Numbered from the stretch's first letter, positions 51,643 to 60,744 are shown. The stretch: 64,000 nucleotides of DNA from Microbacterium sp. BR1 (GCF_002812725.1 NZ_NMUN01000009.1:248001-312000), one strand, 5' to 3'. Numbers and translations: made by a program. The notes: generated by a model not told the origin, from the letters alone.

Positions 51643-52854
51643 ATGTCCGACCGCATATCGAACATCGTGCGCGCGGTGCTCTGGCTGGCGGTCCTCGCCG
51701 TCGGCGCGCTGCTCACGGAGCAACGATTTCGCAGCGCGATCGCGGGCGACCCCGGGATCGATCTGGCGGTTTTCGTAGATGCTGCCCGGTACGCCGCGTC
51801 GGGACAGAGCGTCTATTCCGCAGAAGGGTACGTGTACCTGCCCCCCTTCGCCTGGCTCATGATTCCCTTCGGGAGCCTCGAGTCGGCGATCGTCCCGTGG
51901 ACGGTCTTCTCGCTCGCCGCGTGCTGGGCGACGGTCGCCGCGGTCATCGCCGCCCTCTGGGCCATGCTCAGTTGGTGGCAGCGTCCCCTCCTGGCGGGCG
52001 TCGCCCTCGTCACGCTGCTTTTCAACAGCGTGACGGCCCTCCAGCTGTGGCTCGGTCAGAACGACGTCCTCGTGATGTTTGCAGCGTCTCTGGCGGTCCT
52101 CGCGGCGTCTCGGCAGAGGGCGGCCCTGTCTGCTGTCGGGGTGGTCGGTGCGGCCCTCTTCAAGACATGGGCCGCCGGCCTCGGCCTGTGGCTCCTCCGA
52201 AGGGGAGCACCGCGCCCCGCTCGCGGCATCCTCGTCGCGGCGATCTCGGCGGCTTCCGTCCTCCTCATCATCACCGTCGTCGGCGGCCCGTCCACCGTTC
52301 CCGACTGGATCAGGCGGACGATCGATTTCAGCGATCAGCAGCTGCTCGCGTACTCGGTGTGGGGGGTGGGGCGACATCTCTTCGGGGCGCACCAGCCGGT
52401 CGGGGCGATCGTCAGTTGGACCCTCGCAGTCGCCGTCGTGGCGCTACTCGTCCTGATCCTGAGACGGCCCGGGACCGACTCGCTGGCCATGTGGAACGTC
52501 GCCGGCGCGGTCATCCTCCTCATCCCCGTTTCGCACCTCGGTTATCGCCTGCTCATGCTTCCGCTCGTCTGGGTCTGGGTCGCCCATCTGCTCGCGCGCC
52601 CGCGCATGCCGTGGTACTGGGTCATGACAGCGATCAGCGCGGTGTTCTTCGGGGTGACCTTCCGCTGGACGCCCCTCGACAGCAGCAGCAGCGGAGAGCC
52701 TCCGCAACTCGCCATCGTGATCCTCGCTGCGTTGGTGCTTCTCGCGGCCTCCGTGTGCACGGCCGCGTTCGTCGTCGAGCAGCGCTACCCGATGCGGTGG
52801 CGACGTGTCCCGCGCACGGCGATCGAGCCGCGCCCGAACGGCCCCGCTTCCTGA
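51643..52854 (+). CDS. GT87-family (DUF2029) polyprenyl-phosphate mannosyltransferase-like membrane protein
   Basis: A 403-residue polytopic GT-C enzyme with around ten transmembrane helices. The first extracytoplasmic loop contains GDPGIDLAVFVDAARYAASGQSVYSAEGYVYLPPFAWLM, where the early Asp residues act in catalysis. LWLGQNDVLVMFAAS, FKTWAAGLGLWLLRRG and PVSHLGYRLLMLPLVWVW are typical of GT87 proteins such as mycobacterial PimE relatives. It would transfer a hexose from polyprenyl phosphate to a glycan on the outer face. The divergent DPM1-GtrA gene could provide that donor. The ATG has GGGGAT upstream. Confidence 0.87.
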   Translation: MSDRISNIVRAVLWLAVLAVGALLTEQRFRSAIAGDPGIDLAVFVDAARYAASGQSVYSAEGYVYLPPFAWLMIPFGSLESAIVPWTVFSLAACWATVAAVIAALWAMLSWWQRPLLAGVALVTLLFNSVTALQLWLGQNDVLVMFAASLAVLAASRQRAALSAVGVVGAALFKTWAAGLGLWLLRRGAPRPARGILVAAISAASVLLIITVVGGPSTVPDWIRRTIDFSDQQLLAYSVWGVGRHLFGAHQPVGAIVSWTLAVAVVALLVLILRRPGTDSLAMWNVAGAVILLIPVSHLGYRLLMLPLVWVWVAHLLARPRMPWYWVMTAISAVFFGVTFRWTPLDSSSSGEPPQLAIVILAALVLLAASVCTAAFVVEQRYPMRWRRVPRTAIEPRPNGPAS

Positions 52855-52927
52855 GCGCCCCAGCGTCACTGGCGTCGGCTGACGAGACGTCGGCCGCGAG
52901 AATCGCGCCGAAGCTCCCCCGCGGTTC

Positions 52928-52933
52928 TAGGCT
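52928..52933 (+). promoter_or_regulatory. Leaderless promoter -10 (TAGGCT)
   Basis: TAGGCT is followed by 6 nt and the ATG at 52940 of the mycoredoxin gene. Confidence 0.62.
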
Positions 52934-52939
52934 TGCAGC

Positions 52940-53206
52940 ATGACGACCGAGACTTCTCCCGAAACCATCACGATGTTCGGAGCCGATTGGTGCCGCGACT
53001 GCATCCGCACCAAGAATCAGCTCGACGAACTCGGTGTCGCGTACACCTACGTCGACCTCGTCGCCGACCCGTCGGCCGCGGATGTCGCACGCGACATCTC
53101 GGGGCGCACCAACATCCCCGTGGTCGTGTATCCGGATGCTTCGTTCCAGGTCGAGCCGTCGAACGCCGACGTCGAGTCGAAGCTCCGTGAGCTCGACCTC
53201 GTCTGA
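52940..53206 (+). CDS. Mycoredoxin/glutaredoxin-like protein
   Basis: An 88-residue thioredoxin-fold protein. TMFGADWCRDCIRTKNQL holds the active Cys18-x-x-Cys21; the usual mycoredoxin site is C-G-Y-C, here C-R-D-C. AYTYVDLVADPSAADVARDISGRTNIPVVVYPD gives the cis-Pro after NI and the remaining fold. Such proteins reduce mycothiol-mixed disulfides in actinobacteria. The ATG is leaderless. The next gene starts within its last 20 nt in another frame, so the two are cotranscribed. Confidence 0.88.
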   Translation: MTTETSPETITMFGADWCRDCIRTKNQLDELGVAYTYVDLVADPSAADVARDISGRTNIPVVVYPDASFQVEPSNADVESKLRELDLV

Positions 53207-54917
53207 CCCGATCGGTGTCGCGCTCGATCGCGACGTCGCTGCGCTCCGCGCCGGGCTTCCGTCCTGGACCCACCTGACGCTCGAGCAGCGCGCGCGCCTC
53301 TTCGAGCGCGTGCGCGCCAGCGTGGTCTCGTGCGCGCAGGACTGGGCCGAGCAGGCGGCACTCATCAAGGGCCTCGACAGTCGGCACCCTCTGCGCGGTG
53401 AGGAGTGGCTGAGCGGCCCCTATGCGGTGATCGTCGCCCTCGACGCGTACATCCGCACCCTCACGGCCCTGAGCGAGGGGCACAGCCCGATCGACGGGTT
53501 GAAACTCGGCACGGCCCCCGGTGGCCGTGTGACCGTGCCGGCCTTCCCGGCGACGCGCGCCGACGCTCTGCTGCTTTCCGGCTTCACCGCCGACGTGTGG
53601 CTGCGCCCGGGCGTGACCGCTGTCGACGCCCGCAGCGCGGCTGGCCTCGGCCAGAAGCATCCCGCGGTCGGCGCGGGCGTGGGCCTGGTCCTCGGCGCGG
53701 GCAATGTCACGGCCATTCCCGTCCTCGACGTGCTCTACGAGCTGATCGCCGCGAACCGCGTCGCGATCCTGAAGCTCAACCCGACGATGGATGCCTTGGC
53801 CCCGGTCTTCCGGCGAGCGCTGGCTCCGCTCATCGCGGCCAGCTTCGTGCGGATCGTCACGGGCGATGGCGCGGTCGGCGCGGCCCTGACGACGCATCCG
53901 GGGATCGATCACGTGCACATCACCGGCTCCGCGGTCACCTTCGACGCGATCGTGTGGGGTACCGACGAGGAGGCCGCGCGGCGTCGGCAAGACCACGACC
54001 CCGCCCTGGCCAAGCCGATCACCGCGGAGCTCGGTGGCGTCTCGCCCGTCATCGTCGTTCCCGGCGAATGGACCGCCGCAGATCTGCGGTTCCAGGCCGA
54101 GCACGTCGCGACGATGCGTCTGCAGAACGCCGGACACAACTGCATCGCAGGCCAGATGGTCGTGATCTCGCGCGACTGGGCCCAGCGCGGCGCCTTCCTC
54201 TCGGAACTCCGCGCCGCCTACCTGCGCGCTCCGCACCGCCCGACCTGGTACCCGCACGCGCCCGAGCGTGTGGCCGAGGTCGCGGCGAGCACACCCGTGG
54301 CGGAGACATACGACGGCGGCGGCGAGCGCGTGCTCATGGTGCTCGACGCGGATCAGGATGCCTCGGCGCTCGAGACCACGGAGTACTTCGCCCCGATCCT
54401 CGGCGTCGTCGACCTCCCCGGCACGGGGCAGCGGTTCCTCGACGCCGCGGTGACCTACGCGAACGACCGGCTCACCGGAACACTCGGAGCGAACCTGCTG
54501 ATCGACCCCGCGACCCGCGCCTCGCTCGGCGCGGGATTCGATCGGGCGATCGCCGAGCTGCGCTACGGAGCCATCGCGATCAACGCGTGGACGGGCTTCA
54601 ACTTCCTGCTCGCCAACGGCACCTGGGGGGCATTCCCCGGCGGCACGCTCGAAGACGTGGGCAGCGGCATCGGGATCGTCCATAATGCCCTCCTGCTCGA
54701 GGGCGTCGAGCGCACCGTCGTGCACGGGCCGTTCCGGCCTTTCCCGCGGTCGCTCGGCGACGTGCGCGACCCCGCCGAGCGGACCGTCCTGCCGAAGCCG
54801 CCGTGGTTCGTCACGGCGCGCACCGGCGCCGAGGTGAGCGAGGGGTTCACGCGGTACCAGATGACGCACAACGCGGCGGGACTCGCACGCACGCTCGCGC
54901 TGGCGCTTCGGGCTTAG
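53187..54917 (+). CDS. Aldehyde dehydrogenase family protein
   Basis: A 576-residue NAD(P)-dependent aldehyde dehydrogenase-fold protein. GVGLVLGAGNVTAIPVLDVLYELIAANRVAILKLNP is the cofactor region. ITGSAVTFDAIVWG holds the G-x-x-x-x-G turn, ITAELGGVSPVIV carries the Glu, and RLQNAGHNCIAGQMVV the catalytic Cys. It then has YANDRLTGTLGANLL and GAIAINAWTGFNFLLANGTWGAFPGG. Length exceeds the usual 480-500; the extra sequence lies at the N terminus and in the C-terminal part. Substrate unknown. GTG at 53187 overlaps the mycoredoxin gene by 20 nt; this is the only in-frame start before the conserved part. The stop shares bases with the convergent gadB stop (TTAG). Confidence 0.85.
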   Translation: MSSTSSDPIGVALDRDVAALRAGLPSWTHLTLEQRARLFERVRASVVSCAQDWAEQAALIKGLDSRHPLRGEEWLSGPYAVIVALDAYIRTLTALSEGHSPIDGLKLGTAPGGRVTVPAFPATRADALLLSGFTADVWLRPGVTAVDARSAAGLGQKHPAVGAGVGLVLGAGNVTAIPVLDVLYELIAANRVAILKLNPTMDALAPVFRRALAPLIAASFVRIVTGDGAVGAALTTHPGIDHVHITGSAVTFDAIVWGTDEEAARRRQDHDPALAKPITAELGGVSPVIVVPGEWTAADLRFQAEHVATMRLQNAGHNCIAGQMVVISRDWAQRGAFLSELRAAYLRAPHRPTWYPHAPERVAEVAASTPVAETYDGGGERVLMVLDADQDASALETTEYFAPILGVVDLPGTGQRFLDAAVTYANDRLTGTLGANLLIDPATRASLGAGFDRAIAELRYGAIAINAWTGFNFLLANGTWGAFPGGTLEDVGSGIGIVHNALLLEGVERTVVHGPFRPFPRSLGDVRDPAERTVLPKPPWFVTARTGAEVSEGFTRYQMTHNAAGLARTLALALRA

Positions 54918-56278
54918 TGGTGGAAGCCCGCGCGCCGACCCATGTCGGGCATGGGTGACTTCAGGGCCTCGAGGTAGGTGACCTCGGTTGCGAGATCGGC
55001 GAGGAACTTGTCGGCCAGATCGAGGCTGAGGTCCTTGCGGACGACGATGCGCTGCACCGTGATGTGGGTGAGGTGAACGGGCATCGGGTACGCGGGCACG
55101 AGCCATCCGTGCATCCGCAGCCGGTCGCTGAGGTCGTACAACGACCACTTGTCGGTGTAGCCCTCTTTGAGCATCCACGCGAACACCGGGATGTCGGTTC
55201 CGTCGCTCCAGAGCTCGAAGGGTGCCATCGCGGCGATCCCGGACGACAGGTGCACGGCGACATCCTGCGACGACTGCTGCATCTCGGTGTACCCCGCGTA
55301 CCCGAGCCGCAGGAACAGGTAGTACTGCAGCAGCACCTGCGCGCCGGGACGCGAGAAGTTGAGCGCGAAGGTCGGCATGTGTCCACCGAGGTACGACACG
55401 TCGAGCACGAGGTCGTCCGGCAACCACTGCCGCTCGCGCCACACGATCCAGCCGAGCCCCGGGTACACGCCCCCGTACTTGTGGCCCGAGGTGTTGATCG
55501 AGTGCACGCGCTCGAGGCGGAAGTCCCACTCCAGGTCGGGCTGCAGGAACGGCGCGACCATGGCACCGGATGCCCCGTCCACATGGATCGGGATGTCGAG
55601 ACCGGTCTTGCGCTGGATCGCATCGAGCGCCGCCGCGATCTCGCGCACGGGCTCGTACATGCCGGTGTAGGTCACGCCGATGATCGCGACGACGCCGATC
55701 GTGTTCTCGTCGACGTACTTCTCGAGGTCATGACCGTCGAAGATCTTGTGCGCCTCGGTCATCGGCACGAAGCGCGGCTCGACCTCGAAGTAGTTGCAGA
55801 ACTTCTCCCAGCACACCTGCACCGCGCTCGACATCACGAGGTTCGGCTTCTCGGTCGACTTGCCCTCGGCGCGACGGCGCTGCTGCCAGCGGCGCTTGAA
55901 CGCCAGCCCGCCGAGCATGCACGCCTCGGACGATCCGGTCGTGGAGGTGCCGATGGCATCCGGTACCGAGGGCGCGTGCCAGAGGTCGGCGAGGATGCGC
56001 CAGCAGTGATTCTCGACTGCTGCGGTCGAGGGGTACTCATCCTTGTCGATCATGTTCTTGTCGACCGTCTCGGCGTAGAGGCGGTCGGCTTGATCGTCCA
56101 TCCACGTGGTCACGAAGGTCGCGAGGTTGAGGCGCGCGTTGCCGTCGAGGAGCGCCTCGTCGTGCACGATCTGGTACGCCGTGTCGGGAAGCATCTCTTC
56201 GGCACCGAGGCGATCACGGGCGACCGACGAACTGCGCGTCGTGCGTGAGAAGACGGGGATCAGTTCAGAGTCGGTCAC
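54914..56278 (-). CDS. gadB: Glutamate decarboxylase
   Basis: A 454-residue PLP enzyme that converts glutamate to GABA with proton uptake, a common acid-resistance step. ARLNLATFVTTWMDDQADRL, GTSTTGSSEACMLGG, HVDGASGAMVAPF (PLP Asp) and HSINTSGHKYGGVYPGLGW with Lys267 as the aldimine are the family signatures. The end reads MGRRAGFHH; in E. coli GadB a C-terminal His closes the site at neutral pH, and the His pair here may do the same. GTG at 56278 follows CAGGAG by 5-6 nt. No antiporter (GadC) is beside it, but a Na+/H+ antiporter gene lies 2 kb away. Confidence 0.94.
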   Translation of the reverse strand: MTDSELIPVFSRTTRSSSVARDRLGAEEMLPDTAYQIVHDEALLDGNARLNLATFVTTWMDDQADRLYAETVDKNMIDKDEYPSTAAVENHCWRILADLWHAPSVPDAIGTSTTGSSEACMLGGLAFKRRWQQRRRAEGKSTEKPNLVMSSAVQVCWEKFCNYFEVEPRFVPMTEAHKIFDGHDLEKYVDENTIGVVAIIGVTYTGMYEPVREIAAALDAIQRKTGLDIPIHVDGASGAMVAPFLQPDLEWDFRLERVHSINTSGHKYGGVYPGLGWIVWRERQWLPDDLVLDVSYLGGHMPTFALNFSRPGAQVLLQYYLFLRLGYAGYTEMQQSSQDVAVHLSSGIAAMAPFELWSDGTDIPVFAWMLKEGYTDKWSLYDLSDRLRMHGWLVPAYPMPVHLTHITVQRIVVRKDLSLDLADKFLADLATEVTYLEALKSPMPDMGRRAGFHH

Positions 56279-56319
56279 GTGCACTCCTGGTTCGGGGCGG
56301 AGGAGAGGAGGATATCCGG

Positions 56320-57333
56320 TCAGCGTGAAGCGAAGCGGTCCGTCGCGGAAACGAGCGCGGATTGGATGGCGGGTTCCGTCGCCGAGTGACCGGCGTCGGC
56401 GACGAGCACGAAGTGCGCCTCGGGCCAGGCCCGGCGCAGGTCCCACGCCGTCATCGCGGGAGTGCAGATGTCGTAGCGACCCTGCACGATCACGGCGGGG
56501 ATGTCGCGGAGGATCCCGACATCCTCGATCAGCTGTCCCTCGCGGAACCAGCCGCCGTGCACGAAGTAGTGGTTCTCGATGCGCGCGAAGGCCGTGGCGG
56601 CCGCGGGCTGGGTCATCTGCTCGACGAGTGCCGCGTCGGGCCGCAGGGTGAGGGTGGATGCCTCCCAGCGACTCCACGCGATGGCGGCCGGCACGTGCAC
56701 GTTCGGGTCGGGGTCGGTCAAGCGCCGGTGGTAGGCATCGATCATGCGCGAGCGCTCCAGCACCGGGATCGGCGCGATGAACTCCTCCCACAGGTCCGGG
56801 AAGATCGCCGAGGCGCCGCCCTCGTAGAACCACTCCAGCTCGTGGCGACGCAAGGTGAAGACGCCGCGCAGGATGATCTCGGTCACGACAGCCGGATGCG
56901 TCTGCGCGTACGCGAGCGCCAGGGCACTCCCCCACGAGCCCCCGAAGACCTGCCAGCGCGCGATGCCGAGGTTCTTGCGCAGCAGTTCGATGTCGGCGAC
57001 TAGGTGCCAGGTCGTGTTGTAGCGGAGGTCCTCGCCGGGGTCGCTCGCGTGCGGCGTGCTGCGCCCGCAGCCGCGCTGATCGAACAGCACGATGCGGTAC
57101 TTCTCGGGGTCGAACAGCCGGCGGTGCCAGGGCGATGTTCCCGCGCCCGGTCCGCCGTGCAGGAACACGACGGGCTTGCCCTCCGGATTGCCGCTGCACT
57201 CCCAGTAGATGCGCTGGCCGTCCCCCACCAGCAGCTCGCCGGATTCGTAGGGTTCGATCGGCGGGTACAGGGGCGACGAGACGGGATGCGGCGAGGCGTG
57301 CGCCGCGGAGCTCTCGTCGGGGGTGGACACCAT
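56320..57333 (-). CDS. pip: Prolyl aminopeptidase
   Basis: A 337-residue alpha/beta hydrolase that removes N-terminal proline from peptides. [41 protein letters not shown] is the oxyanion region, [20 protein letters not shown] holds the nucleophile Ser133, [10 protein letters not shown] the Asp and [11 protein letters not shown] the His. This set is specific to the proline iminopeptidase family. The ATG is preceded by TAGCGT and 6 nt, so the mRNA is leaderless. It lies upstream of gadB in the same direction with a 41-nt gap and may be cotranscribed. Confidence 0.94.
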   Translation of the reverse strand: MVSTPDESSAAHASPHPVSSPLYPPIEPYESGELLVGDGQRIYWECSGNPEGKPVVFLHGGPGAGTSPWHRRLFDPEKYRIVLFDQRGCGRSTPHASDPGEDLRYNTTWHLVADIELLRKNLGIARWQVFGGSWGSALALAYAQTHPAVVTEIILRGVFTLRRHELEWFYEGGASAIFPDLWEEFIAPIPVLERSRMIDAYHRRLTDPDPNVHVPAAIAWSRWEASTLTLRPDAALVEQMTQPAAATAFARIENHYFVHGGWFREGQLIEDVGILRDIPAVIVQGRYDICTPAMTAWDLRRAWPEAHFVLVADAGHSATEPAIQSALVSATDRFASR

Positions 57334-57339
57334 TCGGCC

Positions 57340-57345
57340 ACGCTA
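57340..57345 (-). promoter_or_regulatory. Leaderless promoter -10 (TAGCGT) for pip
   Basis: On the minus strand TAGCGT is followed by 6 nt and the ATG at 57333. It lies 57 bp from the mdh -10 on the other strand, forming a compact divergent promoter pair. Confidence 0.6.
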
Positions 57346-57401
57346 TCGCGTCCCCCGCCGAACACCGAGACGCCCTCCCGTGGTCGATCGACACCGACCT
57401 C

Positions 57402-57407
57402 TAGGCT
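57402..57407 (+). promoter_or_regulatory. Leaderless promoter -10 (TAGGCT) for mdh
   Basis: TAGGCT is followed by 7 nt and the ATG at 57415 of the malate dehydrogenase gene. Confidence 0.55.
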
Positions 57408-57414
57408 CTATCGC

Positions 57415-58422
57415 ATGGATCACGCGACGACCGTCACGATCACCGGCGCGGGTGGGCAGATCGGCTACGCCCTGCTGTTCCGCATCGCCGCCGGCGACAT
57501 GCTGGGTGGTGACCGCCCCGTGCGGTTGCGCCTGCTCGAGATCCCGGCCGGCGTTCGCTCGGCCGAGGGGGCGGCGCTCGAACTGCAGGACTGCGCGTTC
57601 CCATTGCTGCGCGACGTGGAGGTGACGGATGACCCGGGTCGGGCGTTCGACGGCTGCAATATCGCGATGCTGGTCGGCGCACGCCCCCGGGGCCCGGGTA
57701 TGGAACGCGGCGACCTGCTCGCTGCGAACGCGGGCATCTTCGGCCCCCAGGGCGCGGCGATCGGTGAGGGAGCGGCGGACGACGTGCGGGTCGTCGTGGT
57801 CGGCAACCCCGCGAACACGAACACTCTGATCGCGGCCTCGTCGGCCGGCGACATCCCGCCGGAAAGATTCACGGCGTTGACCCGCCTCGACCACGATCGC
57901 GCACTCGGACAGCTGGCCGCGGCGTTGGACGTTCCCGCTTCGGCTCTCCGCGACGTCACGATCTGGGGCAATCATTCGGCGACGCAGTTCCCGGATGTCT
58001 CGCATGCCACCGTGTCCGGACGCCCGGTCATCGACGCCCTCGCCGAACGCCTGGGCGCCGCCGAGGCGGCACGGGCCTGGCTCGACGACGTCTTCATCCC
58101 CCGGGTCGCGCGACGCGGGGCCGAGATCATCGAGGTGCGCGGCTCGTCGTCGGTCGCGAGCGCGGCCAACGCGGCGATCCGGCACGTCGGCGACTGGGTC
58201 AACGGGACGACCGCGGGCTGGACATCCGCCGCCCTCGTCTCGCGCGGCGAGTACGACGTGCCCGAGGGACTCGTCTGCTCGTTTCCCGTGACGGCCGCGG
58301 AGGGGTCGTGGCACGTCGTCGAGGGTCTCGCGCTCGACGAGCGTGCGCGAGCCCGGCTGTTCCACTCGGTGGCCGAACTCGAGGCCGAGCGCGACGCGGT
58401 TCGCAGCCTCGGGGCCCTGTAG
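57415..58422 (+). CDS. mdh: Malate dehydrogenase
   Basis: A 335-residue NAD-dependent malate dehydrogenase of the cytosolic-type actinobacterial group. [24 protein letters not shown] is the cofactor site; [11 protein letters not shown] and [27 protein letters not shown] carry the substrate arginines; [15 protein letters not shown] follows; [17 protein letters not shown] holds catalytic His187. It interconverts malate and oxaloacetate in the TCA cycle. The ATG is leaderless. The antiporter gene begins 7 nt after its stop, so the two are probably one transcript. Confidence 0.95.
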   Translation: MDHATTVTITGAGGQIGYALLFRIAAGDMLGGDRPVRLRLLEIPAGVRSAEGAALELQDCAFPLLRDVEVTDDPGRAFDGCNIAMLVGARPRGPGMERGDLLAANAGIFGPQGAAIGEGAADDVRVVVVGNPANTNTLIAASSAGDIPPERFTALTRLDHDRALGQLAAALDVPASALRDVTIWGNHSATQFPDVSHATVSGRPVIDALAERLGAAEAARAWLDDVFIPRVARRGAEIIEVRGSSSVASAANAAIRHVGDWVNGTTAGWTSAALVSRGEYDVPEGLVCSFPVTAAEGSWHVVEGLALDERARARLFHSVAELEAERDAVRSLGAL

Positions 58423-58428
58423 AACGCC

Positions 58429-60168
58429 ATGGATCTGATCCTGCTGGTCGCCGGCGGCATCGTCGCGATAGCGCTCGTGACGGCCCTCGCACCGCGCGTC
58501 GGCGTCGCAGGACCCCTCGCGCTGGTCGCGCTGGGCATCGTCGTCAGCTTTCTGCCCTTCGTCCCCGAGTTCGAAGTGGAGCCCGAGTGGATCCTGGCGG
58601 GCATCCTGCCCCCGCTGCTCTACTCGGCGGCGGTATCACTGCCCGCGGTGGAGTTCCGGCGCGATTTCGGGCTGATCGGCGGGCTCTCGGTCGGACTCGT
58701 TCTGATCTCGTCGCTCGTGCTGGGCGGCGTCTTCGCCCTCCTGGTGCCCGGGCTCGGGTTCGCGCTCGCGGTGGCCCTCGGGGCCATCCTCAGCCCCACG
58801 GACGCGGTGGCGACCTCGATCGTGCGCAAGCTCGGGATATCGCCGCGCATCGTGACGGTGCTCGAGGGCGAGAGCCTGCTCAACGACGCGACGGCGCTGG
58901 TGCTGCTCAGCTCGGCCCTCGCCGCCGTGACGGGATCCTTTTCGGTCTTCGACAGCGTGCTGGACTTCGGGTGGGCCGTGTTCTGGGCCGTCCTCGTCGG
59001 GGCCGTGGTCGGGTTCGTCAACCTGCGCGTTCGCGCCTGGGTCGCCAGCCCCACCGCGAACACCGCGCTGAGCTTCACCATCCCCTTCCTCGCCTACGTT
59101 CCCGCCGAGCACTTCGGTGGCTCGGGACTCGTCGCGGCGGTCGTGGCGGGGATCGTGACGGGCCAGGGATCCGCGCGCTGGTTCTCGGCCGAACAGCGCA
59201 TGTCGGACACCCTCAACTGGAGGACGGTCGAGCTCGTGCTCGAGGGCGCCGTCTTCCTCATCATGGGGCTCGAGTTGTACGGGCTCGTCGTCGAGAGCGA
59301 GCAGAAGCACGAGGGCGTCTGGCACGCGATGACCCTCGCGTCGGTTGCGATCCTCGTGGTGCTCGCCGTCCGCATCGTCTACGTCGCGCCCCTCGTCTGG
59401 GCGCAGAGCCGGCGGGCACGCCGGATCTCGTCGGTACGCGGGCGCTTCGACGATTGGGACAAGGAGGTCACGGATGCCGCGGCATCCGATGCCCCGCCGG
59501 GCCATGGATCGCGCGGCATCAACGCGCGGGGCGTGAAGAATCCACGCCGGATGAACATCTTCCGCACGCGCATGACACGGGCGCGCGCGGACCTCGATTA
59601 CTACGAGGCGTCCCCCCTGGGCTGGCGTCACGGCTCCCTGATCGTCTGGGCCGGCATGCGTGGCGCCGTGACCGTCGCCGCAGCGCAGACGCTGCCGCGC
59701 GACACCGACAGCCGCGCGACCCTCCTGCTCGTGGCGTTCTTCGTCGCCGCGGGGACCCTGTTGATCCAGGGCTCGACGCTGGGGTGGCTCGCTCGCCGGC
59801 TCGGGCTGGCGGGCACCGGCGGGGGGCCCTCGGATGAGGAACGTGACGGCCTCGAGGACGAACTCCGCACGGCCGCCGCGCAGGCGCTGGCTTCGGCGGA
59901 TCTGCGCCGCGCGAGCGGAACGCCCTTCGACACCGACGTCGTCTCTCGGGTGAGAGCACGCATCCTGCAGCCGACCGAAGACGAGTCCAGCGCGCACGCA
60001 GTGGAGATGAGCGAGCTCAGACTCGAGATCATCCGCGCCATGCGTGAGCGCCTGTTGGAGCTCAGGCGCGACGGAACGTACAGCACCGCGGCGCTGCGCC
60101 GCTCGCTGGAGGCCCTCGACGCCGACGAACTCAGCATCCGGATGCGACTCGATGAGGGTGACGAATAG
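58429..60168 (+). CDS. Na+/H+ antiporter, CPA1/NhaP type
   Basis: A 579-residue transporter with about twelve helices. GAILSPTDAVATSIVRKLGISPRIVTVLEGESLLNDATALVLLSSALAAV holds the ion-binding Asp residues of the CPA1 family. AYVPAEHFGGSGLVAAVVAGIVTG and SLIVWAGMRGAVTVAAAQTLP complete the core. A hydrophilic loop between residues about 320 and 400 and an acidic C-terminal tail of about 120 residues are cytosolic and may regulate it. It exchanges Na+ (or K+) for H+ and helps pH homeostasis. Cotranscription with mdh is likely from the 6-nt spacing. Confidence 0.92.
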   Translation: MDLILLVAGGIVAIALVTALAPRVGVAGPLALVALGIVVSFLPFVPEFEVEPEWILAGILPPLLYSAAVSLPAVEFRRDFGLIGGLSVGLVLISSLVLGGVFALLVPGLGFALAVALGAILSPTDAVATSIVRKLGISPRIVTVLEGESLLNDATALVLLSSALAAVTGSFSVFDSVLDFGWAVFWAVLVGAVVGFVNLRVRAWVASPTANTALSFTIPFLAYVPAEHFGGSGLVAAVVAGIVTGQGSARWFSAEQRMSDTLNWRTVELVLEGAVFLIMGLELYGLVVESEQKHEGVWHAMTLASVAILVVLAVRIVYVAPLVWAQSRRARRISSVRGRFDDWDKEVTDAAASDAPPGHGSRGINARGVKNPRRMNIFRTRMTRARADLDYYEASPLGWRHGSLIVWAGMRGAVTVAAAQTLPRDTDSRATLLLVAFFVAAGTLLIQGSTLGWLARRLGLAGTGGGPSDEERDGLEDELRTAAAQALASADLRRASGTPFDTDVVSRVRARILQPTEDESSAHAVEMSELRLEIIRAMRERLLELRRDGTYSTAALRRSLEALDADELSIRMRLDEGDE

Positions 60169-60223
60169 CGGGCTCGTGCTCGTGCACAATTGATCATGCG
60201 GGGACGGTAAGCAGGGAGCACCC

Positions 60224-60709
60224 ATGAGCGAAACGATCGACAGTGTCGGCGACAGTCTCTCGCACGCGCCCTCGGCCGACGGCTCGGATGCCACGGCTCC
60301 CCTGAATCTTCCGCATCTCGCCGCGGAATGCCCGAAGTGCTTCACAGAGCTCCAGCGCGACCGCGACTGGTGGCTCGCTCGGCCCGCCGGCGCCCGGCTC
60401 GTCGGGCTCGTCGTCGCGCGGGAGGGAATGCCCTCGGTCACGGAGCAGCGCGACGAGCTCACCCGGTTCGGGGTCCCGATCGCGGGGTTCCGCCACCCCG
60501 CACCCGAGATCCTCGAGGGTTGGTCGGACCGACTCGCTCGTTTCTTCGCGACGCTGCAGCACGGCGATGTGCTCGTCGTCGCGAATGTGCACGCCCTCGG
60601 GCGCGACATCGACGAAGAGACACGCGCCGTCAGCGAGTTGCACGCCCGCGGTGTCGTCGTGAAGGTCCTCAGCCACGGCGGTCGGCACCTGTTCGACACG
60701 GGACGCTGA
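60224..60709 (+). CDS. Degenerate serine-recombinase-like protein
   Basis: A 161-residue protein. After a 30-residue acidic tail, AECPKC (Cys36, Cys39) could be half of a metal site. From about residue 58 the sequence follows the resolvase catalytic fold: LVGLVVAREGMPSVTEQRDELTRFGV, LARFFATLQHGDVLVVANVHALGRDIDEETRAVSELHARGVVVKVLS. In serine recombinases the first block has the nucleophile Ser (A-R-V-S-T) and the second R-L-G-R-S. Here the Ser position is Gly and only the second Arg of the pair is kept. No DNA-binding domain follows. So it cannot be a recombinase and has probably taken a structural or regulatory role. ATG with GGGAG upstream. Confidence 0.62.
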   Translation: MSETIDSVGDSLSHAPSADGSDATAPLNLPHLAAECPKCFTELQRDRDWWLARPAGARLVGLVVAREGMPSVTEQRDELTRFGVPIAGFRHPAPEILEGWSDRLARFFATLQHGDVLVVANVHALGRDIDEETRAVSELHARGVVVKVLSHGGRHLFDTGR

Positions 60710-60744
60710 CCGCGGCCGACCCCGGTCGGTGCCGGCCCGAGACA

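Noticed and set aside
52968..55529. Antisense open frame of about 850 codons opposite the mycoredoxin, aldehyde dehydrogenase and gadB region
   Set aside because: It is Arg/Gly/His-rich, has no domain pattern and lies opposite well-supported genes; such frames are expected at this GC content.
56284..57394. Long open frame joining gadB to a region inside pip
   Set aside because: The extra 370 codons are an Arg/Ala-rich shadow of pip in another frame; gadB starts at 56278 with its own ribosome binding site.
60224..60709. Active resolvase or integrase of a mobile element
   Set aside because: Nucleophile Ser is missing, there is no DNA-binding domain, and no att-like repeats flank the gene.
60714..60733. 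Small inverted repeat between the recombinase-like gene and uvrA2
   Set aside because: The stem is about five pairs with a 4-nt loop; not strong enough to list.
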